Source: Sistotremastrum niveocremeum HHB9708 (Eukaryota; Basidiomycota; Agaricomycetes; Sistotremastrales; Sistotremastraceae). From it: 64,000 bases of DNA. The notes under the pieces are model-generated. The model searched no databases. It was not told the DNA's origin and saw only the letters and a program-made list of their open reading frames with translations. The translations under genes were made by a program, and so were the position numbers. The stretch covers positions 62,001 to 126,000 of the forward strand of contig KV419395.1 of the NCBI GenBank assembly GCA_001630475.1, read 5' to 3'. Below, in pieces: positions 37,049 through 47,374 of the stretch. How positions within the stretch are numbered: the stretch's first letter is position 1; each line of letters begins with the position of its first letter.

Positions 37049-39055
37049 ATGGACTCGCAGACACTACGGCGGAGGAGAGGGCTATCAAGAGCCAGTATCA
37101 GCTTCATGAATGTCATGAGTGCTTTGCCTGCTTTAAATCGCATGCGGAAGAGGGCGAAACTAGTATCTATTCCCGAGGACTTGATTCTGGAAATTGCATC
37201 CTATTTGAGTAGGAAAGATCAGCTGCATTTGGGCATGTCGGTGCGTTCTGCAGTTCGTGGAAAGACGGCATGGTTAATCGACTTCAATTAGTGCTCTCGT
37301 CTGCTACCGATGATTCTTGTACCCCTGTACAAGAATGTCAGTTTAACATTTGCACGAAGAAATAGCTCAGGACATCACACGCTTTGGATGCTCGAGAATA
37401 CTCGAGCGCTGGCCCAACACGTCCAGACGCTTTCCCTCCGAATACACGCAGGCGATGCGGCTGCAACATCGAAATTAGCGCATGTCGTGTGCCAGTCTCT
37501 CCGAGGGGCATTGGAGAACATGGACCTATTGTACAAGTTCGAGTGGATGTCGGAGGAGATTCCGCCTGAAGATGATATCTGGAGAGTGTTGAGACAATCG
37601 TGTCCGAAGATAAACTCTTTGGGGGTGTGTTTTGGGTTGGATCTTCCTCGATCGGACAGCCAGGTCAGTATCTTCAGGAATTTTTTTAACTGAGTTCTGA
37701 ATACTGTGGATCATCTATAGCTGTATTCGTTTTCTAATTTAAAAGTATTTGATCTCCACCTCGCCCCTCCATTCTTTGAGAGATTCTTAGGAGAAGGCCG
37801 TTATGCACACAGTGAGCACTGAGCTTGATATTTCAACGTTGAAGTCTTAAACTAGTGCGTCAGGCAATATGCCTCCGCTCGCCGAGCTGTGGGACATGTT
37901 AATCAACCGATGTCCGGACCTCGAAACCCTCAGCCTCAATGGCCGTTCCTTCCATCCTACCGCATGTCATCGCCTCTGTGACGGCCGATGGCCAAATCTC
38001 CAATCTCTCACACTCGGCGACGTGATCGTCAACTGGGACGAAGCTAACAATAACGAGCTCCCAGATTTCGACGGCAAAGAACGTCCTTTCATCCGATTCC
38101 TCGAACATCACCCTCGACTCAAATACCTCAATCTGATCGGAAGCACACAGTCTACTGTCAGCCTTGATCCTCTGAGCTCGGAGGCACTCCCTGTCCTTGA
38201 ATATTTTGCGGGTGGGATACATCATGTATCGAAACTTCCGAATCGGACGACTCTGAAGGGTATACGGGTCACAACCCCGGCTTTTGGATCGCAGGTCACG
38301 GTCGAATATGGCCTCATACCGGCGTTGAAAGAGATGACAGCTTTGACTGCATTGGAATTGCACATCGTCCTTCATCCGGAGTTGGTCTGCGACCCCTTGT
38401 TCTTGAGCCATCTGGCCAACGCATGTCCCAACCTCGAAAGTTTCGATTTCGTATGCGGACGAGCTTCTTCAGTCACCTTCGTAAGTCCCTCACATCTAGA
38501 ACGGGCGATGGGCTGAACTGCGCACAGACTGCCTTCGGCGATATCTTGTCGCACATGACCAAGCTCAAGCGACTCAATTACCGGACTCTCATATCAGGCG
38601 AAGAGAACCTCCAAAACGGCTCAGTCGCCTTGGTCGAAACGATTCCTTCACTCCAATGGCTCAAGCTCCGACTTGACAAATTCGAAGGAGCACCCGAAGG
38701 CTGGGCCCGTACCGCACTCGTCGAAGAAGCGACATTCGTGATCTCTCGCGGAGAAGCAAATGCAGTGGATAGCATGCGTCGAATAAAGTTCCGCACAGGC
38801 TTTCGTGGTCCTCGACGAAATATGGCGCCTATCGAACGGACGATCAGCGGATTGGGTATCGGGTTGAATAGGCTGGATCTGATGGCGCTTTTGTTCGATT
38901 TTAGAGATGAGAGGGCCTCGCAGGCGAGGAAGAGTATTGCGTATATGCTGGTGATGACTGTTGTTACATTTTTACTGATGGATTGTTTACTTGGGGGGTC
39001 TTTCCGAGCCGGGATTTCTTGGAAACTGTTTAGCTGGCTAGGAGGACGTCTGTAG
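37049..39055 (+). CDS. F-box protein with C-terminal LRR-like region
   Basis: Likely substrate receptor of an SCF ubiquitin ligase. The ATG at 37049 starts MDSQTLRRRRGLSR. The F-box is SIPEDLILEIASYLSRKDQ, continued after a 51-nt intron (37240-37290) by CSRLLPMILVPLYKNVSLTF. Three more short introns lie near 37663-37720, 37810-37864 and 38481-38527. Leucine-rich segments include CPDLETLSLNGRSF, LQSLTLGDV, PRLKYLNLIGS and MTKLKRLNYRTL, as expected of an LRR solenoid. The extreme C-terminus (about residues 560-590) is hydrophobic (MLVMTVVTFLLMDCLLGG), possibly a membrane tail, which is odd for an F-box protein. The substrate is unknown. Confidence 0.82.
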
Positions 39056-39216
39056 AGTCTTTATTTGTATCGGAATCTGTAGCACATTGATCTGTAGGAT
39101 TAGAGAATCAATAATATCATGATTAGACAACAAAATCGGACGGTGAGAATACATGTTGGCAACCCACAAATGGAAGAGAAAGCGAAGCAAGAGGCGAACA
39201 TACAGATATACTGGAT

Positions 39217-39968
39217 CTAGTGACAGGCAACGCTCTTACTAGGAACATTACCGTAAAGTACAGCATCGACATCCATGTCTGCGTTAAATATATAATGACC
39301 GACGGCGGCCCCGAGCACCACGGCAAGAATTAAATAAGCCTGATTAATGAAGTCGGTCAGGAAAGAAGGCGAGTTGGACAGAGGATCGCTCACATTGTAT
39401 GTCATGAACACAAGCATCAAGAAGAATGACAGGAAAATGGATACGCCATACGTGGCTGCTCGCAAAAGACGCCCTGGAAGTGGAATAGGGGTGCTAGAGA
39501 AGGCGTGTGAGGATGGTTGACAGGGATGACGATCGCAATCCAGCTGACCCTGACTTGGCCTTTGGTCTCCCCATTAAAGATGTTTCTTCTTCAAGTTGAG
39601 GCGTCATTGAACCGCTTACAATTCCTTTGTTCTTAGCCAGATCTTTGGCTATCACCACGTCGATACGATGTTGGACCAGCCTGAGCCATTCGTAAAGAAC
39701 GGCCAGTCCGACAATGGTGAGGAAGGACAGGATGAAGATGAATGTCGATGAGATGTGCCATTGGCGGAAGACGATGCATGTATCCTGGATTTGGGTGTTC
39801 CTAAAGACGACACGTTTCTCGCGTGAGCGGGTAGATTAGACTGAGCAGGGTAAAAATGACGTACCAGAGCATGTTCATCGAGCATTTGGGACCAGTGGGC
39901 ATTGGCATCTTGCCATGGTCCATGCCACCGTGGTCCATACCTCCCGAGGCTTCATGATGCATGTGCAT
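39217..39968 (-). CDS. CTR-family copper transporter
   Basis: High-affinity Cu(I) transporter that works as a trimer. The N-terminus (MHMHHEASGGMDHGGMDHGK, about residues 1-20) has the Met/His copper-binding clusters. TM1 is FRQWHISSTFIFILSFLTI. TM2 contains the diagnostic M-x3-M (LMLVFMTYN). After a 54-nt in-frame intron, TM3 has the packing motif GAAVG. The protein ends ACH, the Cys-His tail known in CTR proteins. It is short, like Ctr2/Ctr4-type vacuolar or plasma-membrane forms; location is not decided. It converges on the F-box gene with about 160 bp between stops. Confidence 0.88.
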
Positions 39969-41165
39969 GGTGGCAGACGATAAGTGTCGTGCTATGACGA
40001 ATACAGAGAGGAGGCAACGAATTTGTAATGCTCGGCTATTCTTGTAATCATGGGCGTCTATTCGAGTCTAATACAAAAAATTTAAAGTAAACAGAACGAT
40101 GGAAAATGTAGATTCTCCGCAAGTCGCCGTAGCCTCCAAGTTCATATCAGATTCATCAGGCATTCATCAAGCATTCCTGGCCACCTGATCTCAGTCTATT
40201 TTCTTCTGCGTTGATTTATAGGACCTCAAATTGCAAAGCTTACCCCGACTACTACTAGTAGTACAGTGCTTCTTTGAAGGACAGTCAGTACCGGTAACAT
40301 ATTTGCAACTATGTTGGTGACTGGAAAGCTTCCTGATTTTAAAGCCCAATTGTCTGGAGGGAAGCTGAAGAAGCTCATCGAAAAATGGTAGCACATCTGG
40401 CAAGCTCACTTGAACCCAAAACTCGATTTCTCTGATATCTGCTTGGTTTGCTATATAGCGTTCTTCTACCGCCGAATTTCTCCTCCATGGCTGCTCGGCG
40501 CCTCGTCCAGAATCTCCTGCCTCAACTTGCCAGACTCGGTTCTATCGAGTTTTATGTCCGTTCGAATCTCAGCAATGGAAGTTGATTGCCTCATTTGCAA
40601 GATGCTTCCCTTGATGCTACAAGGGCTTGCCAGCACAACCACATCCACCAGTCCTACGAGCCAGTTCATAGGGCCCTCCGGCAGTCTTCTGCTCTCTTTA
40701 GCGTCGTCATTGAGGCCATCTGATGTCAGTCAGTTCAAGTCAGTTGCCATCCTAGTTGTCGAACCACAAGGTCTTCAAACTCGAACGGCGTCGATGTTAG
40801 GTGCGAATCACGCTCTATATCGAAACATATCAATCCGATCTTTTGATCCTGTTGAATAGCAGGATCTTATCGACCAAGAAGGCAGGTTTTCAAAGGAAGA
40901 GAGCGTTATCCGAGGAGCGTGTGGTCCTTTCTAAGATCATCGGTCATCTCGGTCGGGTTCATTGCGCCTGCAGGTTCTGCTCTTGCGGTCTCTTTAGATC
41001 CCATCCAAATCATAAGAACCAGTGAAAGGTGCGAGCTCCATGTTTGCTTCAGATACTTTGGCACAAGGACTAATGCATTGGCGCAGGCACGCTCCATAGG
41101 GTTTAAAGACGGAATTCATGTACTTTACAAGAATGCAAGGTAACCTCTTGTCGGCTCTTTGTCCG
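39969..41165. other. Intergenic region CTR / ZNF-B
   Basis: About 1.2 kb. A 149-codon plus-strand frame (40410-40859) has no family resemblance and no support. A near-palindrome ACTACTACTAGTAGTA lies near 40247-40262. Confidence 0.4.
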
Positions 41166-41444
41166 TCAGACATGCTCGGTTCCAGAGAGGATCCACGAAA
41201 GGGACCACCTGTTCTTCGCTGCTCTCGACATATAAAGAGAAGGCTTTTTCTGCCCTCGAGAAGAAATCGCAAGTGGGAGTCTATGAACTGAGGCTCGATC
41301 CAAAATTCTTGGAGTACCAGCAGGGAATGCGCTGGTCGACGGAGGGATTCCATGGGTACTGGAAGGGGATGACCGGCTCGTTCTCTTGAACAAGAGCATT
41401 GGCGAAGGGTAATGCTGCGGAGGAGAAGATGATGGGACATGCGC
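41166..41444 (-). other. In-frame continuation of ZNF-B beyond a TAG stop
   Basis: Right after the TAG at 41445-41447 the same frame stays open for 92 codons and ends KNRWSLSWILSGTEHV, nearly identical to the C-terminus of ZNF-A. No short intron that removes the TAG and keeps frame was found. The segment is therefore either lost from the protein by a recent nonsense change, or reached by readthrough or an unseen splice. Confidence 0.7.
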
Positions 41445-42477
41445 CTATGTAGTCGAATGTGAGTCATGTGACGTGCATGACTCGGAAGGGAATGACTTGG
41501 CGCATGCGATGTGGGATGGTGGAGTGGAAGGGCCTCGGCTGGAAGCTTCTACAGTCAACGGAGTTGCATTTCGCGTTGAGGTTTCCGCATCTGTCCCAGA
41601 ACTGGGTGGCTCGAAAACCTCTTGACTCGGATGTCCTCCCTCCCCGAGTGCCACATCCTCGTGATCGCTCTCGTCAAATCGCATACAATCGGTTTCTTCG
41701 TTTGACCTGACACTGACTTCTTTCCAATCATGCAGCGGTTCCGGTGCAGGGAGTGCATATGGCTCCCCGTGGTGCTTCTTTTCGTGGTGCGTCTTCAACC
41801 CGCCTACTCGTTTATATCTGAACATTGCGATTAGCCATCTGTTGCTGCCATAGTCCCTTTAATTACTTAGACCCGCATTGACAATAATAGTACAGTTTAC
41901 TTCCTGGGCCATGTATGAAGTGATGATGGCGACTCCGTGACGACGGGTCCTTGAAAACCATCCTGCACTCCACGCCCGGCCATATGCAAGGATATTCCCG
42001 CAAGTCAAGGCTGTAAATGTGAATGAGGTGAGCTGCGTTACACCTGAGATATCACTACACTGACTGGACCCCGCTCCTTTGATGCTGTTCGAGCGCTCCC
42101 TTCTGAGCAAAATCACTGGTACAGTTGTCAAAATTGCATTTGAAGGGCCTTTTAAAGCTCATTCAACCTCGTTCAGGAGATCACAACTAATGTCCTACCT
42201 GGGATCATCGGAGTGGCTTCGTGCGTGCCTCGCGAGATCTGTGTACCTCGTATATACTTTGAAGCACTCTGGACACTCATACCCGTCTTCGGGCAATGTG
42301 CTCCCTTTCTGGGACATCGATATGAACGCCGTATCTCAGCTTCCAAAGACGAAATTATACCTTGGCTCTAGGTTTTCTCTGAGTTGGATCGATGAACTTT
42401 GCAGGCTTGGATCCTGCTCGGGTGAATCCACGAGGACGCGATGCCAGTTCTTGTTTCGCGGTTTTTGTACGGGTCAT
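41445..42477 (-). CDS. C2H2 zinc-finger protein (ZNF-B), inverted paralogue of ZNF-A
   Basis: Starts MTRTKTAKQELASRPRGFTR, then KFIDPTQRKPRAK as in ZNF-A. Four fingers follow: CPECFKVYTR..TDLARHARSH, a finger ending QHQRSGVH, CIWPGVEC ending RHHHFIH, and CQCGSKYKRVGGLKTHHEKKH. The introns lie at the same places as in ZNF-A. The last exon encodes GEPYALPAPEPLHDW and an acidic/Ser-rich part, then meets TAG at 41445. The nucleotide sequence has clearly diverged from ZNF-A, but gene structure and promoter are kept. It probably encodes a nuclear DNA-binding protein truncated by 92 residues relative to its paralogue. Confidence 0.8.
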
Positions 42478-42650
42478 TGTGGGGTAACAGTAGAACGAGT
42501 ACAAGAGGGATGAGGGGCGAAATGTAATACCAATGCACATCTTTATAGACACGAACTGGAGCCACTATTGGGCTGGTACGGAGAATCGGGCTTCTCGGGC
42601 CCGGAGATTGGACCCCTGGAACAACTCATCCGCGAACAAAAGGAGTGAAA
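42478..42650 (-). promoter_or_regulatory. ZNF-B promoter, conserved with the ZNF-A promoter
   Basis: The reverse complement aligns with 19511-19683. Shared blocks include CCTTTTGTTC, CAATCTCCG, CCCGAGAAGCCCG, ATAGTGGCTC and TGCATTGG. The TATAAAG box at 42541-42547 lies about 64 bp before the ATG. Confidence 0.7.
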
Positions 42651-44002
42651 TCCATGCTTGCTGCAAGGATATAAACAAGTACAAGCATTAGAACTTCCCA
42701 GTCTCGCTCAAATTCCCAAAGAATACAACGAAGCCGCAGTTGCATAGGGGTAAAAATCCTTGCCTAATATACGAGGCGATGGTACCATCCCCTCATTGAT
42801 TGCCCCCCTAGGTGGAGGAGCGAGAAGCTTGTCGTATATAATAAAGTGCAGCAATTCGCCGAAGAAGCACTAGAACATCAGATAGAGTGCATCCAAAATT
42901 ATTCGAAGTTCAAACAGTGCACTATTTGGATCCGGCCTGCAGTAAAACGCCCTTCATCGAACATGCACCTTGATACTAGTGACTTCACGCAGCAGTTCAG
43001 TAACGAGGATCGTCATGCCTAGTACGCCTCGTGTCAAGTTAGTCAGAACTTGCCGCCGATCGTGTTGTTAAACAATGCCGCCGAAGAAAATACACAGCAA
43101 GTCACAGACAGACATACAGAAAGGGTGCACTCAGAGAGGGCGGTAGCTATAATTTATTATTGACAAGTTCGAGATATAGAACGCCGTCAACCCATGAGGG
43201 GTACAAACTGATTTCGTTGTGTTGCCTGAAGCAAACCAAGCAAAGCAAACAATAGTGTAAACGCCGAGCATACTCCCGGTCCGATTCCGATTCCGTTCCA
43301 TGAACCCTGAACTGGAAAATTTCAACCCCGCCGAAGTCCGGCACCGTCGTTCCGTTTTCTTCCGATAGCTTGCAGTTGGCTTGCAGAGTTACAGTTTACA
43401 CAGCTTTCAGTCTGAAGCGCTCGCAAGATCTCGACTCAATGCAAGCTTCTGGCACGAAAAGCGCTTCTACTGAAGGAGATCTCTTGAGCGAAATTAGTGC
43501 CACAATCATATGGTATCGGTTCGACAACTTCATGGCTTATTTGTGGCTTAGACTTTGTCAAGGTCGACCTCTTGAATTTGTTCTCAGCTTCTAAGAACCG
43601 GACAGCTACAGAATTCAAGAGGCACGACAATATGGCTGTGGAAGTCTCCAGGATCAATTCGTATACTATCAGTACAGCCTGAGCTATCCTGAACACTCCT
43701 TTACGTCGGCGATCAAACGAGCAAGGATTGGCGTACGGAATCTCGCCCTTTCATATCGGATCAATTGGCTATTCGTGAACTCAGTGCTCGCAGATAGATG
43801 CTTCAGTGCTATCGTGACGCTCAACGGTATGGCATCTCAACCGTCAGCCAAGCCCACTGTTCAAGATTCGCCTACATTGTCGGAACATTCTGTCTTGTCT
43901 GTGGACGTTTTCGGCTAGGACAATCGAATATGCACTGGGACTTACAACTGCACTGGCAATATATGTAGGATTGATCATGCGGTTCTTTGGATCCATCTCT
44001 CA
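42651..44002. other. Intergenic region ZNF-B / DUF2236 gene
   Basis: About 1.35 kb between divergent genes. No supported frame and no RNA or repeat recognised. The promoter of the DUF2236 gene should lie near its right end. Confidence 0.45.
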
Positions 44003-45442
44003 ATGCCGTCGCACCATTCAACAATGCCTTTCGTGCTGGGTGAACTCTCCAAACCCCGTTCTTCGTCGACAGTGCACCATATCCAAGATTCTTTCGAAAC
44101 GGAGGATCTGGGAGATGGCGATGTCGTTGAAATGTGGGACCACGTTTTTGAATGGGATTCCGATTGCGTTCGTGCATCAGAACTTGAGTCGTAAGTCGCC
44201 CAATTGGTCTTTTGGAGGCATCTCTGACATTTGGCCAGGTGGAGGTTCCATGCGGACCGATTATGCGACGATGCCTTGAGAGAAGCTTTCCTTACAGCAA
44301 GCAGCTGTACAGGTAAAGACCTTCTGGCAGAAATTATGTGTGTTGCGGAGGCGAATGCCAACGGACCCGCAGCCGCTTTCATGAAACATGCGTGCGATCC
44401 TCTTCCAGAGTCCATCAGGACGACACAGACGCAACTGGATCTCGCCAGTAGACTTTACGTGGAGCGTTGTATGGATATAAACCAGGCGCTGCTCAACATG
44501 AGCCTAGCCGGAGGCTTTTCCAGGTCAGTTTTCGGCCTTCTTAAGACGGGCGGTATCTCTAATTCAATGACAGTCCGAGAATCACGCGTGTATTGAGACA
44601 AGTGTCCTATCTCGTCCCCAGGAAGTCCGAGAACGTCTGTCCTCGAAGTGAGCTCGATGGAATTGCCGAATGTCCACATACCAAAGGTGGAGACCAAGCC
44701 CTTACAAGACTCTTCGAGACGATGCAATTCGTTCTTGACGTAATGGGATGTAGTACACGCGAAGACCCCTCTGCCATCCATTTTCTGGCTCCAGGAGGTG
44801 AAGGCTGGAAGTCCGCCCTCCGCGTTCGTCTCCTCCACGGCGTTGCGCGTCGGCGGATCCTAGACCGATCTCCTCAAAATGGGTTCTCAATTGAAGAAGA
44901 AGGACTGCCTATTAATCAAGAAGACCTTGCCGCAACGTATGTCGCCCATTCGGCACTTTCAGATCCCTTCTCACCAAATATACAGTCTTGCAGGATCCAG
45001 TATCGCCCCTCTAATATGTCTCACTCGCCTACCGCATCTCAGTCTTCCGAGTCCGGAAGAAGAACAGGCGTATATTGACACCTGGCGGCATATTGGATAT
45101 TATTTGGGAATATCTCCCCTCATCCTTGAGCGTCACTTTGCGAACAAAAAGGTCGCCACCAAATTCTTCGCCTCCATCGTCGTACATCTGTTTGACTCGG
45201 ACGAAGAGGCCGGACGAATGGCGCCGACAGTCGACATTCTCAAGGCCGCGACGAATAGGCCTCCTATCCTGGGGGACTTCAAGTTCAATTGCGCATTGAC
45301 GCGGCAATTGCTTGGGGACCCACTTTGTGATCACTTGCAAGTTCCCCGAGTGACTAGAGTGGACATCACTCGCATGCGCCTCACATTGCTCTTACAACGC
45401 TTGCCTTTCTTCATTTCTCAGCTCTATCCTCGAAGAGGTTGA
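44003..45442 (+). CDS. mpaB/rubber-oxygenase-like (DUF2236) protein, stopped in frame before its last segment
   Basis: The family comprises heme or metal oxygenases, including the ER-bound MpaB of mycophenolic acid synthesis. Near the N-terminus is MWDHVFEWDSD. Later come SLAGGFSSPRITRVLRQVSYLV, LFETMQFVLDVMG, APGGEGWKSALRVRLLHG (about 44790-44840), GLPINQEDLAATLAGSSIAPL and WRHIGYYLGI (45085-45115), all family hallmarks. Introns near 44192-44238, 44523-44573 and 44938-44990 restore the frame. The frame meets TGA at 45440-45442 exactly where the family has the Trp of YPRRGW. A second in-frame ATG at 44024 is an equally good start. Substrate is unknown. Confidence 0.82.
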
Positions 45443-45694
45443 CACGATAGGTACCTCACAGCCATGGAGATGGTCCTGAATTGGGTTGTGCGAAGCAACT
45501 TGGGCCGCCGAACCACATTCCGACCTAGGGACGAAAGGGCCGCGAAGCCTCTGGTCGCTACCAAAAACGAGGAGCGGCACGAAATCGTTACATCATCTTT
45601 CGTTTGGATAGTGATGCTGCTATTGGTGGAATTTATCTTAGTATGCATATTTCTCGGGGTTTCGTCTGTATATGGACTGAAGCAGGCCTGTTGA
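45443..45694 (+). other. In-frame C-terminal continuation of the DUF2236 gene after the TGA
   Basis: The frame stays open for 83 codons after the TGA. It encodes NWVVRSNLGRRTTFRPR, the normal family continuation after PRRGW, then a hydrophobic span (SSFVWIVMLLLVEFILVCIF, about 45595-45655) suited to a C-terminal membrane anchor. Preservation suggests either a very recent nonsense change or readthrough; the stop is followed by C (UGA-C), a leaky context. Confidence 0.7.
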
Positions 45695-45965
45695 TTCATG
45701 AATTCAACCATTTGTCAAGGTTTGCAAGCGTTGCATGCATGCATATTTGTTTAGCAATGGCATATACGCTGCGCATTCACTAAATTATCTTGTGAATATA
45801 TATATATATGCGCTTTCTGCCATGACAGTATGCCTTTTCTTACTTTTCGGAGAGTTGTTCGCGAGGAGCTTTGTTAAACAATGGAACACATACAAAGCTA
45901 TATAACAGCGGCGACAGATGTAAAGTCTAGAGGGTATTGACGTTGACAGAATGGTGGGTATATAC

Positions 45966-47019
45966 TCAGAAGATTACAGGTGCAAGTTTAACTCCCCTTC
46001 CTCCCTTGTGATCCGTACAGGCAGGTATTTCACCGCATCGTACAAGATGATGCCAGTAAAGATTATCACCCTGCTTAAGAGAAGGCATTTCCAGGAGAGG
46101 GGGTAGGGAATTTTCACTAGACTCGCTCATGCTTGCTGGAGTGTGCTGCAAACGTCTGGCCAGGGGGGATGAGATACTCGGAAGGTTCGTCGGGAAAGGG
46201 TATGCTCTAGAATCAAGGGGAGGAGTAGAATGATCAGAGTTTGGAGAGGGTTCTTCCTCTGGAGGAGTCGGCAGTTGAGTCGTGGGCCAGAACTGAGAGT
46301 TCGCGTTTTCTTCCACTTCTTCGATCATGGGGGAATTATTGGTGGGGACAGGTATCCAGACGGTGTGTCCTCGCGTATCGGTGTCGTGCCAACGTAGCCA
46401 GTCGGGTTTAAGAATTTTAGGCAGGAAATAATCGGTTATCCCGGGTTCGTTATGTACGTATAAGCGTTCGGTAGCCTTGACTCGATTCGAATGGAAGACA
46501 AAGCGGTGGTGATTCGTGGCTCCGTGGAGAGAACTCGTACACTGGGCGCACTTGAGAATCGGTCAGTACTTTCTCCGATGCGATACTGAGATGATGCTCA
46601 CAGGGCTGACAATCATATACCCAACTATCGTTCCACAACCGTGACATAAGAGGCTCTGAGTAAGACAAAGACACGTCTTTCGAGGCAAAGTGGTATTCGA
46701 AGTGGCTTTCTCGGGTTCGATTGGCGCTGCCCATGCACTGCAAGAGACTGGAAGAGCATCGGTCGAGTACAAAGGTACGTCTGGACGAAGAAGCAGCACA
46801 GCCTAGAGATCAAGGTCAGGACCGAAAAGAACGAAAAGCAAATGAAGCTCTTACTCTCATTCCGCGATTCGTCAGAAACGCGCCACAGGCTGAACAGTCG
46901 AGGATGTAAACTTTGCTTGGCTCATAATGAGGCAGAGGTTGGTTCTGAGTTGCAGTAGAGTATAATGTGTATCTTGGAGAGGCCGAAGCAAAGTCTGAAG
47001 GACGTCCGAAGGTAGGCAT
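45966..47019 (-). CDS. FAM72: FAM72-family zinc-ribbon-like protein
   Basis: The cysteine pattern follows animal FAM72 throughout. It begins VYILDCSACGAFLTNRGM, then (after an intron around 46803-46855) AVLLLRPDVPLYSTDALP, and later CHGCGTIVGYMIVSPCAQC split by an intron (about 46557-46605), then NHHRFVFHSNRV and ERLYVHNEPGI. The remaining C-terminal part (about 46340-45966) is a Pro/Ser-rich extension absent from short animal forms. Vertebrate FAM72A binds the uracil glycosylase UNG2. Whether the fungal protein does is unknown. It is divergent from DUF262 with a 355-bp shared promoter. Confidence 0.85.
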
Positions 47020-47374
47020 CTAGATGTTGCTGTGGGAGTTGAGGAAGACGTTCGGAGCATCGGATGCACGTTATTCTGGTCGATGCCACGGTCCACGACC
47101 AGTAGCACTGGCACTCTAATCACCCAGATGGTATCACTCCTATGCTCTACGCTAACGTATGATATGCCCTCAATATAAACCTCCGTGCCAATTTTCTGTG
47201 ATCTGCCGCGAATTTTTGGCCGCTCTGACAGTTTCTGAGCTCGTCGTCGTCACTTGAACTGTGGAATCCGAGGTTTCGAAATCTTGAACACGAGGCAATC
47301 GCGTTCCATTACACAGATTTGGGATGGTAGTGCTTTGATCTATCCCCTCGTGCACGCTGGATTTCGTTCTTGGA
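47020..47374. other. Divergent promoter region FAM72 / DUF262
   Basis: About 355 bp between two divergent starts, with no supported gene. The DUF262 start is uncertain, so the region may extend to about 47.5 kb. Confidence 0.45.

Noticed and set aside
37899-38411. 170-codon minus-strand frame inside the F-box gene
   Set aside because: Antisense shadow of the LRR-coding exon.
40410-40859. 149-codon plus-strand frame between CTR and ZNF-B
   Set aside because: No domain, no upstream or downstream exons, and no resemblance to a known family.
45795-45812. TA dinucleotide run as a transposon or replication signal
   Set aside because: A short simple AT repeat in a convergent intergenic region with no associated structure.
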